From positions 273,596 through 337,595 of the forward strand of contig PLJC01000012.1 of assembly GCA_003139545.1 (NCBI GenBank): a DNA stretch of 64,000 nt. The letters are read 5' to 3'. Both the position numbers and the translations under genes were made by a program. The number at the start of each line of letters is the position of its first letter. Positions within the stretch are counted from its first letter, which is position 1. Origin of the DNA: Actinomycetota bacterium (GTDB lineage: Bacteria > Actinomycetota > Thermoleophilia > Gaiellales > Gaiellaceae). Shown here in pieces: positions 24,384-32,638 of the stretch. The notes below the pieces were generated by a model, which ran no database searches, was not told the origin of the DNA, and was given only the letters and a program-made list of their open reading frames with translations.

Positions 24384-25167
24384 GTTTCCGTCCGTCGTCG
24401 ACGTGCGGTGGCTCGCGTCGCATCTCGGCGACGACGACCTCGTCGTCGGCGACGTACGCGGCCCGAACGCGCACACGCGTGGGCACATCCCCGGCTCGCG
24501 GCCGCTCGTGCTCGGATCGCCCTCGCCGTCCGCCGACGCGGAATCGCTGCAGGAGCTGGCGCAGGAGATCGTGCTCCGCCTCCGGCGGCACGGCATCACC
24601 GGACGCGAGCGGCTCGTGCTCGTCGACCGCGGCGACGGCGTCGGCGCGATGCCGTCCGCGCAGCTCGCGGAGCTTGCAGGCCACACGCGGGTATCCATCC
24701 TGCTCGGCGGGATGGCAGCGTGGGAGGGAGAGCTCGAGACCGGGCCTTTCGAGCTCGTGCCGATCCGTGAGGCCGATCTCACGCCGAACCTGCACGCATT
24801 GCCGACGCGCGACGAGCTGGCAGGACGACTGGACGACCCGTCGCTGACCATCCTCGACGTCCGCCGCGACGACGAGTACACCGGTCGCGGCGGGAGCGCG
24901 TGCGACCCGCGGCAGGGGCACATTCCGGGCGCGAAGAACGTCGAGGTCTCGACGCTCTTCGCAGGCCCCGGCCGGCCGGAGTCGCGGGAACGGATCCGCG
25001 AGCTCGTCGGCGCGCCGGCAGGCGCCGAGGTGGTGGCGTACTGCCACTCCGGCTCGCGCTCCGCGCTCGCCACGCTCGCGCTGCGCAGCGCCGGCTACGA
25101 CGCGCGCAACTACGCCGGCTCGTGGCACGAGTGGTCGCGCCACACCGAGCTGCCGCTCGAGCGCTAA
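24364..25167 (+). CDS. sulfurtransferase (thiosulfate/3-mercaptopyruvate), tandem rhodanese
   Basis: 267 residues with two rhodanese domains. The N-terminal one (LVVGDVRGPNAHTRGHIPGS) lacks the active Cys (VLVDRGDGVG). The C-terminal one has ILDVRRDDEYTG, GHIPGAKNVEV and the catalytic loop AYCHSGSR with Cys227. Transfers sulfane sulfur to cyanide or thiols. GAGGAGG lies just upstream of ATG 24364; the start overlaps the GST gene by 20 bases. Its stop overlaps the convergent GATase gene by 4 bases. Confidence 0.9.
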   Translation: MSSQVSEFPSVVDVRWLASHLGDDDLVVGDVRGPNAHTRGHIPGSRPLVLGSPSPSADAESLQELAQEIVLRLRRHGITGRERLVLVDRGDGVGAMPSAQLAELAGHTRVSILLGGMAAWEGELETGPFELVPIREADLTPNLHALPTRDELAGRLDDPSLTILDVRRDDEYTGRGGSACDPRQGHIPGAKNVEVSTLFAGPGRPESRERIRELVGAPAGAEVVAYCHSGSRSALATLALRSAGYDARNYAGSWHEWSRHTELPLER

Positions 25168-25868
25168 CGCGTCGCTAGTAACAACTTGTTACTTGTCTCG
25201 AGGAACGCGGAGCACAGCGTTCGCCCGAGCTCGTTCCATGCGCCGATCTTGTGCGGTGTTTCGGCACGAAGTCCGTCGGGATCGGGCGGCGGGTCCTCGA
25301 AGTCGGCGATCCAGTGCTCCAGCTGGACGCCCGTGACCTCGGGATGGAACTGCACGCCCCAACAGGAGTCGCCAAGGCGGAACGCCTGCGTTGTCCGGTC
25401 GGTGCGCGCGAGCTCGACGGCGCCGTCGGGGACGTCGTAGGTGTAGTGGTGCCACACGAGCCCGGGGAAGCGGCGCGGTAACGATCCGAGCACCGGATCT
25501 TCTGCACCCGCATCGTTGAGGTCGATGTCGATCCAGCCGATCTCGGCCTCGTCGAGGCGCCGCACCTGCGCGCCCGCCGCCCGTGCGAGGAGCTCGACGC
25601 CGAGGCAGACGCCGAGCACCGGCCGCCGGTCCGCGAGAAGCTGCTCGAGCCAAGCGACCTCCTCCGGCAGCCAGGTGTGCTGCGCGTCCTGGTCGGGATG
25701 CATCGCGCCGCCGAAGACCATGTACGCGTCGTACGACTCGAGCGGGCGCGGCGGTCGCCGTCCCCAGGAGAAGCTCCACTCGTCCAGCGCGTGACCGCCG
25801 CGCGCGACGACGGGCTGGAACAGCTCGGCACGGACGTCCGGGCCGTGGACGACGGACAGGATTTTCAC
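25164..25868 (-). CDS. class I glutamine amidotransferase-like protein
   Basis: 234 residues. The nucleophile elbow LGVCLGVELLARAAG supplies Cys, and QFHPEVTGVQLEHW supplies the His and Glu of the triad, so all three catalytic positions are present. Similar stand-alone GATase1 proteins are often annotated as GMP synthase-like; the true GuaA is elsewhere in this window. GTG 25868 overlaps the DUF72 stop (GTGA). The coding 3' end contains the 15-base palindrome GTAACAACTTGTTAC. Confidence 0.88.
   Translation of the reverse strand: MKILSVVHGPDVRAELFQPVVARGGHALDEWSFSWGRRPPRPLESYDAYMVFGGAMHPDQDAQHTWLPEEVAWLEQLLADRRPVLGVCLGVELLARAAGAQVRRLDEAEIGWIDIDLNDAGAEDPVLGSLPRRFPGLVWHHYTYDVPDGAVELARTDRTTQAFRLGDSCWGVQFHPEVTGVQLEHWIADFEDPPPDPDGLRAETPHKIGAWNELGRTLCSAFLETSNKLLLATR
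25178..25192. repeat. 15-base perfect palindrome GTAACAACTTGTTAC
   Basis: GTAACAA-C-TTGTTAC, unusually AT-rich for this DNA. It lies inside the last codons of the GATase gene, next to the convergent rhodanese end. A 13-of-15 match is at 11286-11300 across the proline dehydrogenase start, and a partial one at 46003-46014 inside glmM. Confidence 0.4.
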
Positions 25869-26770
25869 GTGCTGAGCAGACTACGCAACTCGAAGGCGTT
25901 CGTCGCAGCCTGTGAAACGGTCGCGAGCGGGTTCCGCGGATCCTGTGCCGTCGCGTTGTTGTTGAAGAGCGCGAACGTCTGCTCGGCCTCGCCGGCGAGC
26001 TCGCGCAGCGTCGGCACCCACTCCGCGAGCTCCTCCTCGGAGTACAGGTAGTCGAACCGCTCGGCCGCCGAGCCTCCGCGCTTGTTCCACGTCGACAGGT
26101 TGCGCCCGTGGAAGCGGACGTACGCGGTCGCCGACGTCACTGCGGGAACGGTTGGGACGAGGTTCTTCGCGTCGTCCGACTTCGGCGCGTCGACGGTCAC
26201 GTACGTCGCGCCGATTCGCTCGAGGAACGCGAGCGTCTCTGCGCGGTTCTCGTCGTCGAGCCAGGAGCGATGCCGGAGCTCGACGAGCATCTCGTCGCCA
26301 CCCAGTTGCTCGCGCGCCCACTCGATGTAATCGAGCGATCGGTCCTTGAAGACGACATACGACGGAAACTGGAAGAGGATCCCGCCGAGCTTGCCCGTGC
26401 GCCGCAGCGGCTCGAGCGCGGCGAGGAAGCGGCGGAACACCTCGGCGCGGAGCTCGCGCGGCGGCCGGTCGACGCGTCCGCGCTCGTCGACGGGCATCTC
26501 GTCGCGCAGGTCCTCGGGCAGGACTTCGATCTTCACCGGATGACGGGTCATGAGTCCGAACGCCTTCACGTGCATGACGAAGCCGGGCGGTGTCCGCTCG
26601 GCCCAACCTTCGACCATCGACTCGCCCGGCAGCCGGTAGTACGTGGAGTCGACCTCCACCGTGTCGAAATGCTCCGAGTACCACGCGAGCCGTTCCTTCG
26701 CCGGCATCTTGGGCGGATAGAAGTACTTCGACAGCGCCTCGTCCGCCCAGGAGCAGGTGCCGATCCGCAC
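25865..26770 (-). CDS. DUF72 (YecE-like) family protein
   Basis: 301 residues with the DUF72 TIM-barrel-like signatures: IGTCSWADEALSKYFYPP at the start, FDTVEVDSTYYRLPGE, FVMHVKAFGLMTRHP, ILFQFPSYVVF, VELRHRSWLD and TFALFNNNATAQDPRNPLAT. Biochemical function of the family is not established. Starts at GTG 26770, eight bases after the hydrolase stop, and overlaps the GATase start, so the three minus-strand genes form an operon. Confidence 0.92.
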   Translation of the reverse strand: MRIGTCSWADEALSKYFYPPKMPAKERLAWYSEHFDTVEVDSTYYRLPGESMVEGWAERTPPGFVMHVKAFGLMTRHPVKIEVLPEDLRDEMPVDERGRVDRPPRELRAEVFRRFLAALEPLRRTGKLGGILFQFPSYVVFKDRSLDYIEWAREQLGGDEMLVELRHRSWLDDENRAETLAFLERIGATYVTVDAPKSDDAKNLVPTVPAVTSATAYVRFHGRNLSTWNKRGGSAAERFDYLYSEEELAEWVPTLRELAGEAEQTFALFNNNATAQDPRNPLATVSQAATNAFELRSLLST

Positions 26771-26778
26771 GGTCGCCG

Positions 26779-28125
26779 CTATTTCGACACCGCTCGCTTC
26801 AGCACGGAGAGTGCGAGCGTCTCACGCCCGACCGTCACCGATGCGCCGGCAGCGACGCCCGTCGCATACACGGGCGCGTTCCCCGAAGTCGCGGCGAGCG
26901 TCACGACGAACTTCGCGCCCGCGGGGACGCGCACGCTCTCGTTCATGAAGTGGATCTGCGCGACGCCGCTCGTCCCGGTGAGTGCGCACGCGCCGGTGCT
27001 GATCGCGGTCGGGATCCCGTTCGCCGACAGGACGGCGACGAGATGGTCCCAGTTCTTCATGCCGGAGTAGTGCACGGTGAGCGTCGAGTCGCCGAACGTC
27101 TCGTGCGGCCCGCCCGTGATGCGCGCGCCGCGCACGACCTTCCCCGACGGGCCGATCCTCGTCGTGCCCGGCAGCGAGACGGTCACGCGCTTGGTCGAAG
27201 GCAGCCCCGCGAACGACGTCAGCTTGCCGTCCCACGGATCGTGCGCGAGCTGCACGCCCGTGCCGGCGCTGCCGCTCCCCTTCAGGTACTTGTCGAACCA
27301 CTTGACCGCAAGGCCGAGGTACGTCGGCGTCTCCGCCGGTGGGTTCGGCGCCGGCACGTGGCCGACGTCGCCGAGGTACAGCTCCTTCGGACCGGCGAGC
27401 TCCCTGTACGCCGTCTCCGCCTGGTCGATGTCGAAGAGGAAGTCATGGCGGCCCTGGACGAGCAGCGTCGGCACGGAGATGGAGGGAAGCTGCGCGAGCG
27501 GCGACCGCGCCGCAGCCGCTGCGGCTGCAGCCGGCGTGACCGTCCCCTGTGCGAGCGTCTCCGAGGCAGCGAGCAGGTCCGGGTCCCAGCGCGACGCGGG
27601 CGTGAGCGCGGCGAGGAGCGCGACGAGCTCCGTCTTCGCGACGCCCTCCGGCGCAAGCGCGCTCTGCAGGTTCGTCCACGTGATCACCGGGACGATCGCC
27701 TTAAAGGGAACGCCCGCGGCGGTCGCGTTCCACACGGCCCCGCCGCCGAGTGAGATGCCGAGCGCCCCGATCTCGGTGTCGGACACCTCCGGTCGCGCGG
27801 CGAGCCAGGTGTAGAGATCCTGCGCGTCCTGGTTCTCGCGCGGGCCGTCGAGCCCGAACTGCCCACCGGACGCGCCGGTGCCGCGCGCGTCGCACTCGAG
27901 CGACACGTAGCCGGCGGGTGCCAACGCGCCGGTCGCGATCGGCTCCATGTCGGTGTGCGAGCCGCCGAGCCCGTGGAAGAGGATGACGGCGGGCCAGCCG
28001 CCGCTCGGGGGCGTGCCGTCCGGCTCGACGATCGAGCAGGCGAGCTGGACGCCGTCGGAGGCGGTGATCGTGGCCGGTTGCGGCGTCGCGACGCCGATGA
28101 GCGCGGCAAGCAGGAGAGCGAGCAT
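26779..28125 (-). CDS. secreted alpha/beta hydrolase, X-Pro dipeptidyl-peptidase-like
   Basis: 448 residues. A short signal peptide (MLALLLAALIGVATPQP) precedes an alpha/beta-hydrolase domain: ILFHGLGGSHTDMEPIA, the CocE/PepX-type ECDARGTGASGG, nucleophile elbow ALGISLGGG (Ser), Asp in QGRHDFLFDI and His in DVGHVPAPN. The C-terminal 150 residues resemble the PepX C-terminal jelly roll (GTTRIGPSGKVVRGARI). Probably an exported esterase or peptidase. ATG 28125 is 6 nt after TAGGCT (28132-28137, minus). Confidence 0.85.
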   Translation of the reverse strand: MLALLLAALIGVATPQPATITASDGVQLACSIVEPDGTPPSGGWPAVILFHGLGGSHTDMEPIATGALAPAGYVSLECDARGTGASGGQFGLDGPRENQDAQDLYTWLAARPEVSDTEIGALGISLGGGAVWNATAAGVPFKAIVPVITWTNLQSALAPEGVAKTELVALLAALTPASRWDPDLLAASETLAQGTVTPAAAAAAAARSPLAQLPSISVPTLLVQGRHDFLFDIDQAETAYRELAGPKELYLGDVGHVPAPNPPAETPTYLGLAVKWFDKYLKGSGSAGTGVQLAHDPWDGKLTSFAGLPSTKRVTVSLPGTTRIGPSGKVVRGARITGGPHETFGDSTLTVHYSGMKNWDHLVAVLSANGIPTAISTGACALTGTSGVAQIHFMNESVRVPAGAKFVVTLAATSGNAPVYATGVAAGASVTVGRETLALSVLKRAVSK

Positions 28126-28149
28126 CTCCGTAGCCTACGATCACGCTCT
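28126..28149. promoter_or_regulatory. divergent promoter of hydrolase and murI
   Basis: TAGGCT on the minus strand (28132-28137) ends 6 nt before ATG 28125; TACGAT on the plus strand (28136-28141) ends 8 nt before ATG 28150. The two -10 boxes share the central TA (28136-28137), so initiation in the two directions should be mutually exclusive. Confidence 0.6.
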
Positions 28150-28971
28150 ATGGATGGGAGAGCCGTGGGCGTTTTCGATTCCGGAGTGGGAGGCCTGACC
28201 GTCCTCCACGAGTGCCTCGTCACCTTGCCGCACGAGGATTTCGTCTATCTCGGCGACCATGCGCGGCTGCCGTACGGCCCGCGGCCGCTCGCGCAGGTGC
28301 GCGGGTTCGCGCGCGAGATCGGCTCGTTCCTCGAGGCGCAGGACGTGAAGCTGATCGTCGTCGCCTGCAACAGCGCGACGTCGGCGGCGATGCCGCAGCT
28401 CCAGTCCGAGCTGTCGGTGCCGGTCATCGGCGTGATCGCGCCCGAAGCGCGCGCGGCGGTGCAGGCAACGCGCAATCGGCGCGTAGGCTTGCTCGCGACG
28501 CAGGCGACGGTCGACGCCGGCCGCTACGGCGACCTCGTGCACGCGCTCGACGCAGGCGTCGAGCTCCATTCGGTCGCGTGCCCGCGGCTCGTTCCGCTGA
28601 TCGAGAGCGACGATCCGTACGGCGACGCGACCGAGGAGGCGGTGCGCGAATACGCGGCGCCGCTGAAGGACGCCGGCGTCGACACGGTCATCCTCGGGTG
28701 CACGCACTACCCACTCATCCGACCGCTGTTCCAGCGCGTCTTCGGTCGCGACGTGACGCTCGTCTTCTCGGCCGAGGAAACCGCGCGCGAGGTGTCCGAC
28801 ACGCTCGCGCGCAAGCGGATCGAGAACGACGCCGCGCGCACGGGCGTGTATCGGTTCCTCACCACCGGTGATCCCGCGGCGTTCCGCGAGATGGGACGCC
28901 GCTTCCTCCAGCTTCCGATCGCAGACGTCGAGCACGTCGCCGTGTCGCGCCTCGAAGGGGCGGCGGCATGA
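28150..28971 (+). CDS. murI: glutamate racemase
   Basis: 273 residues. Supplies D-glutamate for peptidoglycan. VGVFDSGVGGLTVL, LGDHARLPYG, VVACNSATSAA (first catalytic Cys) and VILGCTHYPLI (second catalytic Cys) are all present. First gene of murI-rph-mgtC-rdgB, a common actinobacterial order apart from mgtC. Leaderless promoter TACGAT. Stop overlaps rph (ATGA). Confidence 0.97.
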   Translation: MDGRAVGVFDSGVGGLTVLHECLVTLPHEDFVYLGDHARLPYGPRPLAQVRGFAREIGSFLEAQDVKLIVVACNSATSAAMPQLQSELSVPVIGVIAPEARAAVQATRNRRVGLLATQATVDAGRYGDLVHALDAGVELHSVACPRLVPLIESDDPYGDATEEAVREYAAPLKDAGVDTVILGCTHYPLIRPLFQRVFGRDVTLVFSAEETAREVSDTLARKRIENDAARTGVYRFLTTGDPAAFREMGRRFLQLPIADVEHVAVSRLEGAAA

Positions 28972-29681
28972 GTCGCGCGGAAGGGCGGAAGACGGACGAG
29001 CTGCGCCCGCTGGCATTCGAGCCCGACTATCTCGAGCAGCCGCACGGCTCCGTGCTCGTCACGCAGGGCAAGACGATCGTCCTCTGCACGGCGATGATCC
29101 AGGAGGAGGTGCCGCGCTGGCTCCGCAACCAGGGACGCGGCTGGATCACGGCCGAGTACTCGCTGCTGCCGGCGTCGACCGGCGACCGCGTCGAGCGTGA
29201 GGCGTCGCGCGGGAAGCAGCAGGGACGCACGGTGGAGATCCAGCGGCTCATCGGCCGCGCAATGCGTTCAGTCGCGGATTTCCGTGCGCTGGGCGAGCGA
29301 ACGATGTGGCTCGACTGCGACGTCCTCCAGGCCGACGGCGGCACACGCTGCGCCGCGATCTGCGGCGCGTACGTCGCAGGCCGGCGCGCGCTCGACCGCT
29401 TCGGGCTCTCGCGCGCGTTCGCCGACTCCGTCGCCGCCGTCTCGGTCGGCGTCGTCGAAGGCGTGCCGATGCTGGACCTCGACTACTCGGAGGACTCGAA
29501 CGCGGACACCGACATGAACGTCGTCATGACCGGCGACGGCCGGCTGATCGAGGTGCAGGCGACGGCGGAGAAGGATCCGTTCACACGGGAGCGGCTGGAC
29601 GAGCTGCTCGAGCTCGCAACGGCCGGAATCGCCGAGATCGGCGAGCGCCAGGCGGAGGCCACAGCTGTTGCCCTTCCTTAG
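28968..29681 (+). CDS. rph: ribonuclease PH
   Basis: 237 residues. 3'-5' phosphorolytic exoribonuclease trimming tRNA 3' ends. Motifs: GSVLVTQGKTIVLCTAMI, GWITAEYSLLPAST, GRTVEIQRLIGRAMR, TMWLDCDVLQADGGTR and VPMLDLDYSEDSNADTDMN. Complete and family-normal. ATG overlaps the murI stop; the next start lies 14 bases inside it. Confidence 0.97.
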   Translation: MSRAEGRKTDELRPLAFEPDYLEQPHGSVLVTQGKTIVLCTAMIQEEVPRWLRNQGRGWITAEYSLLPASTGDRVEREASRGKQQGRTVEIQRLIGRAMRSVADFRALGERTMWLDCDVLQADGGTRCAAICGAYVAGRRALDRFGLSRAFADSVAAVSVGVVEGVPMLDLDYSEDSNADTDMNVVMTGDGRLIEVQATAEKDPFTRERLDELLELATAGIAEIGERQAEATAVALP

Positions 29682-30348
29682 CGCCGTCGCCGCGCTGAGC
29701 TGGCCGCACGTCCTGCTGCGACTCGCCGTCGCGGCCGGGCTCGGCGGCGCGATCGGCTTCGAGCGCGAGCTGCGCGAGCGGCAGGCGGGCTTGCGCACGC
29801 ACCTCGTCGTCTCGCTCGGCGCAGCGCTCTTCACGCTCGTCTCCGCCTACGCCTTCAGGAACTTCGGCAACAAGGTCGATCCGACGCGGATCGCGGCGCA
29901 GATCGTCAGCGGCATCGGCTTCCTCGGTGCCGGCGCGATCATCCGCCAGGGCTTCTCCGTCCGCGGGCTGACGACGGCCGCGACGCTCTGGCTCGTGGCG
30001 GCCATCGGGATGGCGTCCGGCGCCGGCTACTACGACGGCGCCTTCATCGCGACGCTCGGCGCGCTCTTCACGCTCGGCCCGCTGCGCATCCTCGCGTACC
30101 GCGTCATCCGCCGATACCGCATCGAGCTCGACCGCCTGCTCGTCGAGATCCCGGCAGGCGGGAGCCCCGCTCCGCTCCTCGAAGCGGTGGAGCGGCAAGG
30201 AAGCCGCGTGGTCTCGCTCGAGATCGAGCAGGAGGGCGATCGACGCTCAGTGGCGATGCTCATCGAGCTGCTCGGCGCGGCGGCTCCCGCGATCGTGGCC
30301 GGCGTCGCGGAGATCGACGGCGTGCTCGAGGTGCGGTGGACGGAATAA
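29668..30348 (+). CDS. MgtC/SapB family membrane protein
   Basis: 226 residues. Four or five membrane helices with the MgtC signature GGAIGFERELRERQAGLRTH and QIVSGIGFLGAGAIIRQG, then a soluble C-terminal ACT-like domain of about 80 residues. Family linked to Mg2+ limitation and membrane potential, exact role uncertain. TTG 29668 is the start, overlapping rph; its presence between rph and rdgB is unusual for this cluster. Confidence 0.88.
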   Translation: MPFLSAVAALSWPHVLLRLAVAAGLGGAIGFERELRERQAGLRTHLVVSLGAALFTLVSAYAFRNFGNKVDPTRIAAQIVSGIGFLGAGAIIRQGFSVRGLTTAATLWLVAAIGMASGAGYYDGAFIATLGALFTLGPLRILAYRVIRRYRIELDRLLVEIPAGGSPAPLLEAVERQGSRVVSLEIEQEGDRRSVAMLIELLGAAAPAIVAGVAEIDGVLEVRWTE

Positions 30349-31238
30349 GGGCAACGTTGTGCTCGCGCAACGCGCACAAGGCGCGCGAGCTCGAGCGGTT
30401 GCTCCCCGGCTGGACGATCGAGCCGCTCGAGGCGGAAGGATGGCCCGAGGAGACCAGCACGACCTATGTCGAGAACGCGCGCGCGAAGGCCCAGTTCGGG
30501 CGTGAGGTGCTCGGCGCCGGCAGCTGGTTGATCGGCGAGGACTCGGGGCTCGAGGTGGAGGCGCTCGACGGCCGTCCCGGTATCGAGTCCGCGCGGTACG
30601 CGCCGGAAGGCGCGCCCGCGATCGCAAAGCTGCTGGAGGAGCTCGCCGGCGTACACGAGCGTGCTGCGCGCTACGTCTCCGAGCTCGTGTGCCTGACCCC
30701 GGAGGGCGACGAAGTGCGCGGGAGCGGCACGCTCGTCGGCCGTATCGCCGAGGAGCCGAGCGGCTCCGAGGGTTTCGGCTACGACCCGGTGTTCGTCCCC
30801 GAGGGCGAGGAACGCACCGTGGCTCAGCTCGGCGACGCGTGGAAGGAACGAAATTCGCATCGCGCCCGTGCGGCGCGCGCGCTGCTCGCAGCGCTCGGCG
30901 GGGCGCTCGTCCTCGTCGCGGCCGGCTGCGGCGGCATGGACCGCGACACGAAGCAGGTGCTGAACGCCTTCTTCGCCGGCGGTCCGGTCGCTCGCGCGCT
31001 CGGCGCGCGCTTCCCGCACAAGCCCGGCACGCTCCCGTGCGTGCTGCACGACAAGGGCGTGACGCTGCAGGCGACCTGCGCGACCGACATCTCGCTCGTG
31101 AAGCCGGCCCGCGCGGTCGTGACGTTGACGGAAGCCTGGAACCACGGTGCACAGGCGCACACGTGGTTCTTCTTCATCCGCCGCGACGGCACTGTGCAGT
31201 CAGTGATTCAAGAAGGTCGACCGGCGCCCCGCCGCTGA
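30336..31238 (+). CDS. rdgB: XTP/dITP diphosphatase fused in frame to a lipoprotein-like domain
   Basis: 300 residues. Residues 1-180 are a full RdgB/HAM1 nucleotide-sanitising pyrophosphatase: LCSRNAHKARELERLL, EDSGLEVEALDGRPGIESAR, SGSEGFGYDPVFVP, NSHRARAARA. The frame continues without a stop into ALLAALGGALVLVAAGCGG, a hydrophobic stretch ending in a lipobox-like Cys, and a 100-residue domain (GGMDRDTKQVLNAFFAGG, then HTWFFFIRRDGTVQSVI). GTG 30819 (residue 162) would give an ideal lipoprotein signal, so a nested in-frame second product is possible. GTG 30336 overlaps mgtC by 13 bases; the end overlaps brkB by 31. Confidence 0.85.
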   Translation: MDGIRATLCSRNAHKARELERLLPGWTIEPLEAEGWPEETSTTYVENARAKAQFGREVLGAGSWLIGEDSGLEVEALDGRPGIESARYAPEGAPAIAKLLEELAGVHERAARYVSELVCLTPEGDEVRGSGTLVGRIAEEPSGSEGFGYDPVFVPEGEERTVAQLGDAWKERNSHRARAARALLAALGGALVLVAAGCGGMDRDTKQVLNAFFAGGPVARALGARFPHKPGTLPCVLHDKGVTLQATCATDISLVKPARAVVTLTEAWNHGAQAHTWFFFIRRDGTVQSVIQEGRPAPRR

Positions 31239-32017
31239 GCGGTCCACCAGTTCAGCTCGGCGCCGAGGACGATGACGTTCGCCATCACGTACAGCCAGAT
31301 CAGCAGGATGGCCGGGCCGCCGAGCACGCGCAGTGTGACGTTCACGTCCGCGAGGCGCACGAAGATCGGCAGCACCTGGAACGACGCTTCGAGCACGATG
31401 GCTCCCATGACGGCGCCGGGCAGCACCTCGCGCACGGTGAGCGACGCGTTCGGCAGCAGCCGGTAGACGGCGAGGAGAAACACGAACACGCCGAGCAGGG
31501 ACACCGCCACGGAGAGCCCGTACGCGACGACGGCATCGCTGACGAATCCCGGCGCGTAGCGCTTGAGCACCTCGACGCCGAGCGCGCCGACGACGAGGCT
31601 CGAGAACAACGTCACGAGCACGCTCGCCATCAGTGCCGCCGCGACGGTCTTGCCGCGCAGGAACGGACGGTTCGGCCGCCCGTACACGATGTTGAACGCC
31701 GACTCGAGCGCGCTGAACAGCGAGAGCGACGACCAGAGCAGGCCGACGCCGCCGATGATGCCGAGCGTCGCGGCGTTGTCCTGCACCTTGCGAACGAGCG
31801 TCAAGATGCTCTGCAGCGAGCTGCCGGGGAACGCGCGCTTCAGTTCCCGCACGAGGAAGTCGGACGCGTCCGCGCGGTGAGCGAGGCCGAGCAGCGAGAG
31901 CGAGAGGAAGATGAGGGGGACGAACGACAGCAGTGCGAAGTAGGCGACCATCGCGGCCAGATGGGTGCCGCGGTCGGCGAAGAACTTCGCAAAGAGGGCG
32001 CGCTTCCTGAGTCGCAT
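31208..32017 (-). CDS. YihY/BrkB family membrane protein
   Basis: 269 residues with six hydrophobic segments. LAAMVAYFALLSFVPLIFLS, WSSLSLFSALESAFNIVYGR and the C-terminal GGPAILLIWLYVMANVIVLG followed by AELNWWTAQRR are family hallmarks. Once called ribonuclease BN; function unclear. ATG 32017 is chosen because CAAACT (32024-32029, minus) lies 6 nt upstream; the frame stays open to 32071 but over the neighbour's promoter. Confidence 0.9.
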   Translation of the reverse strand: MRLRKRALFAKFFADRGTHLAAMVAYFALLSFVPLIFLSLSLLGLAHRADASDFLVRELKRAFPGSSLQSILTLVRKVQDNAATLGIIGGVGLLWSSLSLFSALESAFNIVYGRPNRPFLRGKTVAAALMASVLVTLFSSLVVGALGVEVLKRYAPGFVSDAVVAYGLSVAVSLLGVFVFLLAVYRLLPNASLTVREVLPGAVMGAIVLEASFQVLPIFVRLADVNVTLRVLGGPAILLIWLYVMANVIVLGAELNWWTAQRRGAGRPS

Positions 32018-32052
32018 CGGCCCAGTTTGCACCGTGCTAGCCTCGGGCACCG

Positions 32053-32439
32053 ATGGACGCGGCCCAGGCACTCGCCGATCTGACCGAGATCTCCTCGCAG
32101 GTGGAGGCTGCCGTGCTGTTCGACGAGACGGGCGAGGTGGCGGGCTCCACGCTCCCCGGCGAGCAGGACGCCGCGGCGCTCGCTCGCGCTGCCGGGGAGC
32201 TGCTGGCGCGCGCGGCGGCGCTCGGCGACGGCGGCGAGGTTACGCAGGTCGAGGCTTCGACGCCGACCGGCAGCGTGTTCGTCGTTCGCGACGGATCGCG
32301 GCGGATCGCGGCCACAACTGCCGCGGACCCGACGACCGGCCTCGTCTTCTATGACCTCAAGAGCTGCCTGCGCGACAGTGCGCCGGAGGCCAAGCCGCGA
32401 CGCAAGCGCGCGCCGAAGAAGGACGACGATGAGGCGTAA
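32053..32439 (+). CDS. roadblock/LC7 (MglB-like) domain protein
   Basis: 128 residues. The first 110 form a roadblock/LC7 fold: LADLTEISSQVEAAVLFDET, GEVAGSTLPGEQDA, GSVFVVRDGSRRIAATTAAD and LVFYDLKSCLRD. The last 20 residues are Lys/Arg/Asp-rich. Such proteins regulate small Ras-like GTPases, but no MglA-like GTPase is nearby. TAGCCT (32038-32043) lies 9 nt before ATG 32053. Starts the pyrE operon. Confidence 0.8.
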   Translation: MDAAQALADLTEISSQVEAAVLFDETGEVAGSTLPGEQDAAALARAAGELLARAAALGDGGEVTQVEASTPTGSVFVVRDGSRRIAATTAADPTTGLVFYDLKSCLRDSAPEAKPRRKRAPKKDDDEA

Positions 32440-32638
32440 GGCGCTCAGCCTCTTCGGGTTCGGCACCGGGCTCTTCGCGGGCAGCGTTCTCTACCGGCGG
32501 ACGCTCGCGCGCCGCCGCGAGCGCGTTGACGTCTACTTCGACGACGGATCCATGATCACGTTCGACGACGGCTCGCCCGAGGCGGACACGCTCCTGCCGA
32601 TCGCGCGCGACGCCCTTTCGGCAGCCAAGCACTCGTGA
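32429..32638 (+). CDS. small membrane-associated hypothetical protein
   Basis: 69 residues. An N-terminal hydrophobic segment (ALSLFGFGTGLFAGSVLY) after MRRK looks like a membrane anchor with the rest outside or inside, then RRTLARRRERVDVYFDDGSM and an acidic tail. Unknown function. ATG 32429 overlaps the roadblock gene by 11 bases and its stop overlaps pyrE (GTGA). Confidence 0.7.
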   Translation: MRRKALSLFGFGTGLFAGSVLYRRTLARRRERVDVYFDDGSMITFDDGSPEADTLLPIARDALSAAKHS

